From: Planctomycetaceae bacterium
Lineage (GTDB): Bacteria > Planctomycetota > Planctomycetia > Planctomycetales > Planctomycetaceae
NCBI GenBank assembly: GCA_024742875.1
Contig: JANSXP010000005.1
Location: 62,001-126,000, forward strand
Reading direction: 5' to 3'
Length of the DNA: 64,000 nucleotides
The position numbers and the translations under genes were made by a program. The notes beneath the pieces are model-generated. The model was not told where the DNA came from and ran no database searches. It was given only the letters and a program-made list of their open reading frames with translations. Each line of letters opens with the position of its first letter. The first letter of the stretch is position 1. Below, one piece after another: positions 56,375 to 64,000 of the stretch.

Positions 56375-57763
56375 TCAGTCTTCCGCACGACTACCGTCGC
56401 CGCACATTTTGACAATCTTCGGGTCAAACCGAGCAACCATCTCCACGAGGTCCGACTGCTCGGCCATTACCTGCTCAATGTTCTTGTAGACCCCCGGCAC
56501 TTCGTCCGCCCCGGCGGACAGCACGCGAATGCCACGGGCTTCCAGATTGCGAACGGTGGACCGCAGGTTAAACGTGTCTTTGGCCTTACGGCGTGACATC
56601 ACGCGACCGGCGCCATGAGCGGCCGAATTCATGCTGGCCGCATTGCCTTTGCCCCGCACCACAAAGGCGGGATCTGCCATGGACCCGGGAATCACTCCCA
56701 GCACCCCCTTCGCCGCGGGCGTAGCACCTTTGCGATGCACGATCGTGTCTTTGCCAAAATGGCGTTCCTGCCAGGCAAAGTTGTGATGATTTTCCACATC
56801 GCAGATCACGCGCCCACCCATCAGACTGGTGACCGTCCTGTGAATCACATCATGATTGGCGGACGCGTAATCGCCCATCAAATTCATGGCCGCCCAGTAG
56901 TCACGACCTTCCGTGGTGTCCATCTCCAGCCAGGCCAGTCGTCCGAGGTGTCCATATTTGCGAGGCAGCTGCCGACTGGCGATCGACGAGTAGGTGGAGC
57001 ACACTGAAGCGCCCGTCCCGCGACTTCCACTGTGCGACAGCAGCGCCACGTACTGCCCCGGCTCCAGTTCCCATTCGGGCGCTTTTTCCGTCAGCGTGAA
57101 CACGCCGAATTCCACAAAGTGATTGCCAGACCCCGAGGTGCCCAGTTGTTTGCGGGCCCGGTCCTTGTTCTCCCGCGTCACACGGCTGACACTCCAGTTC
57201 TGATCAAGAACCGCGTGATGTTTGGGTTTCTCGTGTCGCGCCCCCACACCAAACACGGTGCCATTCTCCAGAGCCACACGATAACGCTCAAAGTTTTTCG
57301 TCAGCGACTCCACCGGAGTATCGAGCACCGACAGTTTCATCCGACAGGCGATGTCAACACCCACCGCGTAGGGGATCACGGCGTTTTCGACCGCCAGCAC
57401 TCCACCGATCGGCAGGCCGTAGCCAATGTGAGCGTCGGGCATCAGCGCAGCCCCCACCGCGTCCGGCACCTGGCAGGCGTCTTCCATCTGCCGACGGGCG
57501 CCGGTGTCGATGTTGTCTCCCCACGTGCGATAGCTCAGCTCCGAGCGTTCCACCACTTCCGCTTCCGACAGCAGGTCCTGCGCCAGCGCATTCCAGCAGC
57601 GATCTCCCACAAACAGTTTGGGGTCGGCGACCACCTGACCGATGCGTTTTTTGATTTCCCCGCGGGAGTACTTCCGTTCCGCAGTCAGCGCCTGGACGGC
57701 GGCAATGGCTGACTTCGCGCAGTCGCGCGGCACTCCCAGTTTTTCCAGTTGTCGCGCGTTCAT
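56375..57763 (-). CDS. rtcB: RNA-splicing ligase RtcB
   Basis: 462 residues. It joins RNA 2',3'-cyclic phosphate or 3'-phosphate ends to 5'-OH ends using GTP and Mn2+. The family landmarks are present: MPDAHIGYGLPIGGVLA, GVDIACRM with the metal-binding Cys, LGTSGSGNHFVEFG, LSHSGSRGTG, ENHHNFAW, RKGATPA and the C-terminal SRAED region. The guanylylated His is expected near HGAGRVMSR. The start is ATG 57763 with AAGGAG at ideal spacing; the open frame extends 21 codons further without need. No archease or RtcA gene is adjacent. RNA repair or tRNA splicing are the possible roles. Confidence 0.95.
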   Translation of the reverse strand: MNARQLEKLGVPRDCAKSAIAAVQALTAERKYSRGEIKKRIGQVVADPKLFVGDRCWNALAQDLLSEAEVVERSELSYRTWGDNIDTGARRQMEDACQVPDAVGAALMPDAHIGYGLPIGGVLAVENAVIPYAVGVDIACRMKLSVLDTPVESLTKNFERYRVALENGTVFGVGARHEKPKHHAVLDQNWSVSRVTRENKDRARKQLGTSGSGNHFVEFGVFTLTEKAPEWELEPGQYVALLSHSGSRGTGASVCSTYSSIASRQLPRKYGHLGRLAWLEMDTTEGRDYWAAMNLMGDYASANHDVIHRTVTSLMGGRVICDVENHHNFAWQERHFGKDTIVHRKGATPAAKGVLGVIPGSMADPAFVVRGKGNAASMNSAAHGAGRVMSRRKAKDTFNLRSTVRNLEARGIRVLSAGADEVPGVYKNIEQVMAEQSDLVEMVARFDPKIVKMCGDGSRAED

Positions 57764-57983
57764 AACGAGTCTCCTTTGCGGCAGCGCCTGCTCCCGCGTC
57801 AGGCGAACGACACGCGAGGCAATCACAGGTTCTCTGTTTTCTGAAAGTGCCTTCGTGTTTGGCCCGATTTCACCCCGGCCACGAACTGTCTAGACACCCC
57901 CCTTAAGAAACCAAAAATATACAGGCCACTTTGTATGATCCAATGAGCGGACCGCTGGTCATTTATCCCAGAGAGACGACATC

Positions 57984-58844
57984 GTGAAATTCTACTGGCT
58001 TCTGCCTGCCGTGCTGTGCCTGCCGGGCGTCTTTGTCATGCCTGCTTCCCAACGGGCAGCCCGCCCGGTGGAACGGTCGAAAATCAAAGGCGACTATGTG
58101 GAAGTGCGGCGTTATGCGGCGTCCGAAGCCGGGCAGGCGGTGGCCGTGGATGAATCACACTTTTTTGCAATTACCAACAGTCGGATCGCACGCTACGACC
58201 GCCGGACCGGGGAGCAAACGGCCGTCTGGTCGGCCGACGAGCAGCGTCCGCTCAAGCATCTGAATTCCGGAATCGTGCGGGATGGAAAACTGTACTGCGC
58301 ACATTCGAACTATCCGGAATTTCCCGAGGCCAGTTCGGTCGAAGTCTGGGACACCAATCTGAACCACATCGACTCACACAGCCTGGGAGTGCTGGAAGGA
58401 TCACTCACGTGGATCGAGCCGAGTGACGACGGCTGGTGGGCCGTGTTCGCCCACTATTCGAAGCGCGTCAACGAGAACCCTCACGCCAAAAGCAACCGCT
58501 GGACAACGCTGGTGCGATTCGACAGGCAGTGGCGACGCACGGGCGGATGGGTGTTTCCACAGGAAGTACTGGACCGGTTCGCACCCCACAGCTGTTCGGG
58601 AGGTGGCTGGGGGCCGGACGGTCGGCTGTACTGCACGGGGCATGATCGTGCGGAAATCTACCAGCTGGAACTGCCTGCGGCCGGATCCACGCTGAAGCTC
58701 GCTGGCACATTCCGCGCGCCAATCACAGGACTGGGCATCGCTTTCGACAATCGCGGTCATCTGTTCGGCATCAATCGCCCGCGTCGTCAGGTCATTGAGG
58801 CCAGACTGGATCCAGCGCCACCATGCGCGACCGATGAACGCTGA
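57984..58844 (+). CDS. Secreted propeller-like protein of unknown function
   Basis: 286 residues with a GTG start and a signal peptide (MKFYWLLPAVLCLPGVFVMP). The mature part has repeated strand-turn-strand units with DG or GPDG turns (GGGWGPDGRLYCTGHDRAEI, GIAFDNRGHLFGINRP), which suggests a small beta-propeller, perhaps related in fold but not in sequence detail to the protein at 5648. No active-site residues are assigned. Between the divergent rtcB and the kinase gene, it is probably monocistronic. A 7-bp G/C hairpin (58950-58969) follows without T-run. Confidence 0.78.
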   Translation: MKFYWLLPAVLCLPGVFVMPASQRAARPVERSKIKGDYVEVRRYAASEAGQAVAVDESHFFAITNSRIARYDRRTGEQTAVWSADEQRPLKHLNSGIVRDGKLYCAHSNYPEFPEASSVEVWDTNLNHIDSHSLGVLEGSLTWIEPSDDGWWAVFAHYSKRVNENPHAKSNRWTTLVRFDRQWRRTGGWVFPQEVLDRFAPHSCSGGGWGPDGRLYCTGHDRAEIYQLELPAAGSTLKLAGTFRAPITGLGIAFDNRGHLFGINRPRRQVIEARLDPAPPCATDER

Positions 58845-58949
58845 TGGCCTCCGGGCAGCGATTCCCCGTTTCCTCCCGCGGCTACAGCTTCTCGCTCAAC
58901 CAAGGGAGATTGCCAGTGCCGCCTAAATCCGTCACACTCCGTCTCCCCG

Positions 58950-58969
58950 GGGGGGCCTCACAGCCCCCC
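58950..58969 (+). terminator. Weak terminator candidate after the propeller-like gene
   Basis: Stem GGGGGGC (58950-58956) with GCCCCCC (58963-58969) and a 6-base loop, 105 bases after the stop. No T-run follows, so it may only stall the polymerase. Confidence 0.35.
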
Positions 58970-59022
58970 ACTGCCACATCACGACGTGCGCACGGCCGAA
59001 GGAGCTGATCCGGGAGTAACGG

Positions 59023-62000
59023 ATGACTGAGCGATCACAATATCACAACCATCTGCTGGCCGCGCTGGCAGTCGAGTGGAAGCTGCTGACTGATGAACAG
59101 CTGCGCGAGCTGATTGACGAACTGAGCCAGTCCCATGCGGCCGATGACGATGCGCTGCTGAGCGGCCTGACCGAACGTGCCGAACTTTCGGCAGACGACG
59201 TGCAGGCGCTGCAGTGGATGGCCCGCCGGACCGAAGGCCGCGGCATCGCCCCACAGGTAGACTCCACCGCCATTCATCCGGTCAGCACGCCGTCACACAC
59301 TCCCCCGCCCATACCAGCTCCAGACAGCGAGGCGCGATATGTCCGCAGGGAATTTCATGCCCGCGGAGGCAACGGACAGATCTGGGTGGCCAGAGACAAT
59401 CGTTTTGGGCGCGATGTGGCACTTAAGGAACTGCAGCCGGACCGCAGTCATCGGCAGGCGCAGCAGCGTTTCATCACGGAAGCCAGAGTCACAGGTCAGC
59501 TGGAACACCCGGGCATCGTTCCCGTCTACGAGCTGCACGAGTCGTCCACCGAATCGCCATTTTACACTATGCGATTTATTCAGGGGCAGACACTGCAGGA
59601 AGCCATTGCCGCCTTTCATCAGCTGCCGCCCGGCAGTGAGCGGGCACTGAAATTTGTCGAACTGCTGAACGCCATCATCGCTGTCTGCAACACGGTGCAG
59701 TATGCGCACTCTCACGGAGTCATCCATCGAGACCTGAAGGGCCGCAATGTGGTCCTGGGAGACTTCGGGGAAGTCGTCGTGCTCGACTGGGGCGTTGCCA
59801 GAATCCTCACTGACGAAGATGGCCAACCATCCGCCGTTCGTTCGGAACAGCTGGATCTGCTGGAGTCGACACAGGATGGCTCGATTGTCGGCACGCCGTC
59901 GTATATGTCTCCCGAACAGGCCAAAGGAGACAACAAAGCGATCAGCCCCGCCAGCGACGTGTATTCTCTGGGCGTCATTCTTTACGAACTGCTGGCCGGG
60001 CGACTGCCTTTTGAAGCAGACTATGTCAGCCAGCTGCTGGAAAAAGTGATGACAGCCAGCCCCGCTCGTCCGTCGCACGTGCGGGACAGCGTGCCACAGG
60101 CACTCGAGGCCGTGTGTTTGAAGGCGTTGAGCAAGCGGCCGGAGGATCGGTACGCTTCGGCGCGGGAACTGGGTGATGAAATTCGTCGCTGGCTGGCCGA
60201 CGAACCGATCCTGTGTATGCCCGACAGCCTGCCCACACGGCTGGGACGGTGGGCGCGACGTCACCGGGCCATCGTCACCACGGCCGCATCGGTGGTGTGT
60301 GTGCTGCTGATTGGACTGTCAGCCGGCTCCTGGCTGCTGGCCGATGCGAACCGTCGCATCAGCGCAGAAAAAACGCGGGCCGAGCGACTGGCAGACGAAG
60401 CGCGGCAGGAAAAAAACAAGGCCGAACTGCTGGCCGTGGAGGCCAACCAGAACTTCGAAGAGGCGCTGGACTCTGTCAATCAGTTTTACAATGTGGTCAG
60501 CGAACACCGTCTGCTGCACGCTCCCGCGCTGTCACGGCTGCGCGACGATCTTCTGCGAAACGCGATGGGCTACTACGCTCGCTTTGCCGCAAAAAACACG
60601 AGTGACCCGCGGCTGCAGGCGCTGCTGATGGAGTCTCGCTATCGCATGGCCCGCATTCACATGGCGCAGGGCCACGATGAAAAAGCAATGGCACAGCTGC
60701 AGCAGTGCCGCGGCTATTTTGACGATCGCGAGCACCTGGGCCCCAGTCCGGGCTACGGCCGATTGATCCATGCCAAAGTGCTGGCGGCGATTGGCGAAAT
60801 TGAAGCCCGCCAGCATATGACAGAAACATCAACCGGGTTGCGGGATCGGGGCATTGCGCTGCTGCGGGACTTTCTGCAGGATCATCCCGGCGACCCGGAT
60901 GCGCTCGTCAAACTGTCGCAGTTTCTGTGCGACGATGCCCACCACCATTACAGCACCCGTCACCTGCGTGAGGCGGGACCCGCCATGGCCGAGTCTGTCA
61001 GCATTGCCCGACAATTGTGCGCCGACAACAACGTGGAACGCCATCAGATTCAGCTGGCCGAGTGTCTGTCTTTCTCCGCCGTCATAGCCCGGGACAGCGG
61101 ACAGATTTCCGCCGCCGAGGATCAGTTTCAGGAAGCGATCGAAATCTACAGCAGCATTCAGCGCGATGCTGGTCTGATTCCCCGCGAGCGTGCGGGACTC
61201 TCACAGTGCTTTCACAGTCTTGGCATGCTGCTGCGGCGGACAGGGCGGGGCGAACTGGCCCTGCCGATGCTGACGTCCTCCGTCCAGCTGCGACAGGAAC
61301 TGATGGACGAATACCCGTCGCTGCCGGGGCACCGCAGCGCCCTGTCGCTGAGCCTGACGAGTCTGGGCGTGCTGCACTGGCACCACGATCGTCTCGAAGA
61401 CGCCGAACGGGCCTATGCCCGCTCGCTGGCACTGCTGGATCAGCTCGTGGCCGAATTTCCGGATGCCCCCATCTACCGCAACGACCTGGCGGCAGGACAC
61501 AACAACCTGGCACTCGTGTATCGCGCCCAGGGGCGGATCGATGAGGCCATCACAGCCTACGAAAACTCGATAGCCATCCGACGTCAGCTGCTGCCCGCTG
61601 CGCCGGATGTGCTGGGAGTGTCGATGCAGCTGGGCAACTGCTACTGCAATCTGGGCCAGCTGTTTGAACTCACGGACCAGCCGGCGACCGCACTGCGGTG
61701 GCAAAATGAAAGTGTCAGCCTGCTGTCATCGGTCCGAGAACGCATCGGCGATGATCCGCGGCTGATGTCTTATCTGAAGCGGGCGTTCCGAGGTCGGGCC
61801 GAAGCGCTGGTTTCTCTCAGGCGTTATGACGACGGCATCGACCAGTGGCAGCAGGTCGCTGACCTGGAGACCGGTCGCGAACAGCAGTATCTGCTCATGC
61901 AGCAGGCCAGAGCGGTGGCGGTTTCAGGACAGACGGACAAAGCGGCCGGTGCCGCCGAGGCACTGCTGGCCACTGGCACACTGGATGCCGAAACACTGTT

Positions 62001-62337
62001 CGATGCGGCCCGTGTGCTGTCGATTTGCCGAGCCAGTCTGGCGGCTGCTCAGACGAGCACCGGCCAGGACAAAAGCGACACTCAGAAAAACGTTGACCAA
62101 CCGGCTGACCGCGGCACCACCGACGAAACTGCCTCTGCGGCCCAGCGAGCGTATCTGGCCCTGGCTGTGAAAGCCCTGACGATGGCGGCCAATGGCGGCT
62201 TTTTTGAGGACGCGGGCTGGGACGAGCTGGATCAGGAACCGGACCTGGCCGGCATTCGTGACACGCAGGCGTTTCGAGACTTCGTCCAGAAGCATCGGCG
62301 AACGGCCGTTTCCAGCGCCGCCGACGCCAAACCCTGA
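59023..62337 (+). CDS. Membrane Ser/Thr protein kinase with TPR extracellular domain
   Basis: 1104 residues. The kinase domain is at about 105-390: glycine-rich RGGNGQIW, Lys135 in VALKEL, catalytic Asp237 in HRDLKGRN, and the metal Asp255 in DWGVAR, where most kinases have DFG; then GTPSYMSPEQAKG and the SDVYSLGVILYELL segment. It is active-type, as all key residues are present. A membrane helix lies at about 417-439. The remaining 660 residues are TPR repeats, expected outside the cytoplasm (YHNDLAAGHNNLALVYRAQG-like units). Planctomycetes have many such Hanks-type kinases; the signal it senses is unknown. It is followed closely by pirin. The start has GGGAG upstream. Confidence 0.93.
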   Translation: MTERSQYHNHLLAALAVEWKLLTDEQLRELIDELSQSHAADDDALLSGLTERAELSADDVQALQWMARRTEGRGIAPQVDSTAIHPVSTPSHTPPPIPAPDSEARYVRREFHARGGNGQIWVARDNRFGRDVALKELQPDRSHRQAQQRFITEARVTGQLEHPGIVPVYELHESSTESPFYTMRFIQGQTLQEAIAAFHQLPPGSERALKFVELLNAIIAVCNTVQYAHSHGVIHRDLKGRNVVLGDFGEVVVLDWGVARILTDEDGQPSAVRSEQLDLLESTQDGSIVGTPSYMSPEQAKGDNKAISPASDVYSLGVILYELLAGRLPFEADYVSQLLEKVMTASPARPSHVRDSVPQALEAVCLKALSKRPEDRYASARELGDEIRRWLADEPILCMPDSLPTRLGRWARRHRAIVTTAASVVCVLLIGLSAGSWLLADANRRISAEKTRAERLADEARQEKNKAELLAVEANQNFEEALDSVNQFYNVVSEHRLLHAPALSRLRDDLLRNAMGYYARFAAKNTSDPRLQALLMESRYRMARIHMAQGHDEKAMAQLQQCRGYFDDREHLGPSPGYGRLIHAKVLAAIGEIEARQHMTETSTGLRDRGIALLRDFLQDHPGDPDALVKLSQFLCDDAHHHYSTRHLREAGPAMAESVSIARQLCADNNVERHQIQLAECLSFSAVIARDSGQISAAEDQFQEAIEIYSSIQRDAGLIPRERAGLSQCFHSLGMLLRRTGRGELALPMLTSSVQLRQELMDEYPSLPGHRSALSLSLTSLGVLHWHHDRLEDAERAYARSLALLDQLVAEFPDAPIYRNDLAAGHNNLALVYRAQGRIDEAITAYENSIAIRRQLLPAAPDVLGVSMQLGNCYCNLGQLFELTDQPATALRWQNESVSLLSSVRERIGDDPRLMSYLKRAFRGRAEALVSLRRYDDGIDQWQQVADLETGREQQYLLMQQARAVAVSGQTDKAAGAAEALLATGTLDAETLFDAARVLSICRASLAAAQTSTGQDKSDTQKNVDQPADRGTTDETASAAQRAYLALAVKALTMAANGGFFEDAGWDELDQEPDLAGIRDTQAFRDFVQKHRRTAVSSAADAKP

Positions 62338-62486
62338 CGACTGCCAATCGGCCGTGATTGTCCTGGCGTTGTCGCGTTGGCCAAAAAAATGGGAAGCGGT
62401 GTGTAAGGACTGGCAATCCACAGCGTCCTGCTGGCACAACCACTTACTTTACATGTCACCTATTGGCAATAAACAGGGGAAAAATC

Positions 62487-63185
62487 ATGATCACCATTCG
62501 CAAAGCGGCCGAACGCGGACACGCCGACCATGGCTGGCTGAAAGCCGCCCACACGTTTTCGTTTGCCGGCTATCACGATCCGGCCCATATGAGTTTTCGT
62601 TCGCTGCGAGTCATGAATGAAGACCGCGTTGCGCCGGGACGAGGATTCGGCACGCATCCGCATCGCAACATGGAAATTGTCACCTATGTGCTCAGCGGTG
62701 CACTGGAACACAAAGACTCCATGGGAAATGGAGAGGTGCTGCGGCCGGGAGAATTTCAGCGCATCACGGCCGGGACAGGCATCACACACAGCGAGTTCAA
62801 CCCATCACAGGAGGAGGAAACGCACCTGTACCAAATCTGGCTGCTGCCGGAGAAAGACGGCCTGACACCAGGCTACGAGCAAAAGGCATTTGATCAGGCG
62901 CAGCGACACAATCAGCTGCAGGTGGTTGCGTCGCCGACCGGTGAGCAGGGCTCCTTGACCATCCATCAGGATGCCCGCATCTTTCTGGCCGACCCGCAGG
63001 CGGGCACCACACTGACCGTCGACATCGCCCCGGACCGACATCTGTGGATTCAGGTGCTCGAGGGACAACTGGACGCAGCCGGGCATGTCGTCGCTACGGG
63101 CGACGGAGTGGCAGTCTCCCAGGAAACGGCCGTCTCACTGACGGCTACTGCGGATTCCCGCCTGCTGATGTTCGATCTGGCCTGA
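62487..63185 (+). CDS. Pirin-family protein (YhaK/quercetinase-like)
   Basis: 232 residues, bicupin. Metal motif HPHRNMEIVTYVLSGALEH, with His-x-His and a Glu two residues beyond Arg-Asn-Met, is intact in the N-terminal cupin. RLPGEFQRITAGTGITHSEFN-type residues follow. The family can bind one Fe or other divalent metal; some members act as quercetin 2,3-dioxygenase, others as regulators. No biochemical role can be read here. The ATG at 62487 is preceded by AGGGGAA. It is followed by doxX after 40 bases, so the two probably share a transcript. Confidence 0.93.
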   Translation: MITIRKAAERGHADHGWLKAAHTFSFAGYHDPAHMSFRSLRVMNEDRVAPGRGFGTHPHRNMEIVTYVLSGALEHKDSMGNGEVLRPGEFQRITAGTGITHSEFNPSQEEETHLYQIWLLPEKDGLTPGYEQKAFDQAQRHNQLQVVASPTGEQGSLTIHQDARIFLADPQAGTTLTVDIAPDRHLWIQVLEGQLDAAGHVVATGDGVAVSQETAVSLTATADSRLLMFDLA

Positions 63186-63225
63186 CAGCAATTCATACAC
63201 CCAAAACTCTCAAAGGAGACTTCCG

Positions 63226-63642
63226 ATGAAAACACTCCACGGCCCACTCAGCCTGGCGGGACGATTGATGATTGTGCTGATCTATTTTCTCAGCGCTGTC
63301 GGCAACAAGATCCCGCAGTTCAGCAGCGTGACGCAATACATGACGGCCGAAGGCGTTCCGGCCGCGAACGTCATGCTGGTGGGCGCCATTGCGTTTCTGA
63401 TTGCAGGCAGCCTGTCTGTCGCCACCGGCTTTCGTATCCGCATCGGCGCTTCGCTGCTGCTCATCTTTTTGGTTCTGGCAACGTACTTCTTTCATGACTT
63501 CTGGACATTCGAAGGCGGCGAACGCCAGACTCAAATGATCCAGTTCATGAAGAATGTCTCGCTGGCTGGCTCGCTGGTGTTCCTGCTGGCCAACGGCGGC
63601 GGTGCCTGGAGTCTCGAAAAGAGTCCGTCGACGACTGAATGA
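63226..63642 (+). CDS. DoxX-family membrane protein
   Basis: 138 residues with four predicted membrane segments (LMIVLIYFLSAVGNK, VMLVGAIAFLIAGS, ASLLLIFLVLATYFF, VSLAGSLVFLLANGG). The layout and the central GERQTQMIQFMKNVSLAG loop match DoxX/SURF4-type proteins. Homologues in other bacteria link to redox or thiol homeostasis; nothing in the sequence fixes this here. Strong AAAGGAG before the ATG. It is downstream of pirin, a frequent neighbour of doxX in bacteria. It converges with the glycine-rich gene at the right edge. Confidence 0.9.
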   Translation: MKTLHGPLSLAGRLMIVLIYFLSAVGNKIPQFSSVTQYMTAEGVPAANVMLVGAIAFLIAGSLSVATGFRIRIGASLLLIFLVLATYFFHDFWTFEGGERQTQMIQFMKNVSLAGSLVFLLANGGGAWSLEKSPSTTE

Positions 63643-63697
63643 CGCCTGCGGCCGCGACACGGCAACTTTCCGTGTCACACAGTGGGCGTGGAGTCGG

Positions 63698-64000
63698 CTA
63701 CCCTCGGCCGCCGCCGGGACCACCACGCCCACGTCGACCGCCGTCTTCGGAACCACCACGCCCGCCACCAAAGCCGCCGCCCGGCCCGCCACCTGAGCCG
63801 CCTCGGCTAAAGCCACCTCGGCCTCCGCCTTCACCGGAATCACCGCCGCGACCGCGACCAAACAGACCCGCCTCGCCCCCGCTTTTGGACATCGCATTGA
63901 CAAAGCTGCTGGTGAAATCCTTCTCCGACATCGTTGTGGGTTTGATTCCTGCGCGATCAAACATGGGGGCCAGCCGAGGATTTCCACTGATCTCTTCGGC
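63698..64000 (-). CDS. Glycine-rich C-terminal region of a protein cut by the right edge
   Basis: The frame is open to the window end; about 100 C-terminal residues are seen. They begin with a soluble-looking helix region (FDRAGIKPTTMSEKDFTSSF, FVNAMSKSGGEAGLFG) and then turn into about 50 residues of nearly pure Gly with Arg, Ser and Phe, in units like GGGRGG, RGGFSRGG and GGRRGRGG. Such RGG-rich tails are often flexible and bind RNA or other polyanions, but this is general knowledge, not evidence. The upstream part, and so the family, lies outside the window. Confidence 0.7.
   Translation of the reverse strand, partial: AEEISGNPRLAPMFDRAGIKPTTMSEKDFTSSFVNAMSKSGGEAGLFGRGRGGDSGEGGGRGGFSRGGSGGGPGGGFGGGRGGSEDGGRRGRGGPGGGRG

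Noticed and set aside
59293-60264. 323-residue minus-strand open frame in the kinase gene
   Set aside because: Antisense to the kinase domain with intact catalytic motifs.

Overview
The window reads as a GC-rich chromosome segment from a member of the Planctomycetota. The case rests on gene content: two prepilin-like DUF1559 proteins each paired with a small lipoprotein, a DUF1080 sugar-hydrolase-like protein, an ASPIC/UnbV-type repeat lipoprotein coupled to a multiheme cytochrome c, a Ser/Thr kinase with a long TPR tail, and many secreted proteins of unknown function. The mraY gene shows that the lipid-linked peptidoglycan pathway is present. Family-level placement is not attempted.

Layout. 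1-5.4 kb (minus strand): the start of a stand-alone M41-like peptidase cut by the left edge, a XerC/D recombinase, and a long bifunctional PutA. 5.6-15.3 kb: a secreted propeller-like protein with a clear terminator, a DUF4432 epimerase-like protein, a RecQ helicase whose 3' end runs into a 74-bp tandem duplication, a DUF1080 protein, a bifunctional-nuclease-family protein, a DUF1559/lipoprotein pair and a LON-domain protein. 15.3-25.7 kb: a sugar-utilisation locus, in which a GPH-type symporter, an uncharacterised 1140-residue protein and a clan GH-A-like hydrolase (minus strand) diverge from a LacI regulator and a secreted GH32 fructanase (plus strand). Two identical 14-bp LacI-type palindromes lie in the shared promoter. 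25.8-32.6 kb: two paralogous membrane-anchored TPR proteins, a 16-bp minisatellite, and the convergent ASPIC/multiheme-cytochrome operon with a structured leader. 32.6-39.5 kb: a second DUF1559/lipoprotein pair, an ECF sigma factor, an amidohydrolase, a phosphoesterase, ribosomal protein S20, a P460-type cytochrome and a two-ACT-domain regulator. 39.6-52.8 kb: large secreted TPR-type proteins, mraY, a lipoprotein, a PhyH-type dioxygenase, a zinc metallopeptidase, a VWA/GATase-like membrane protein, a coiled-coil protein and thioredoxin. 53.3-64 kb: a large unknown membrane protein, purN, rtcB, another propeller-like secreted protein, the TPR kinase, pirin, DoxX and a glycine-rich protein cut by the right edge.

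The most coherent unit is the fructan-type locus: extracellular GH32 cleavage, uptake by the symporter, possible processing by the 1140-residue protein and the GH-A-like enzyme, all under the local LacI regulator. The least explained sequences are the 1140-residue protein, the recQ-terminal tandem duplication and the hairpin-rich leader of the ASPIC/cytochrome operon. No rRNA, tRNA, CRISPR array, insertion sequence or prophage was recognised. All family assignments come from reading translated motifs, without database searches.
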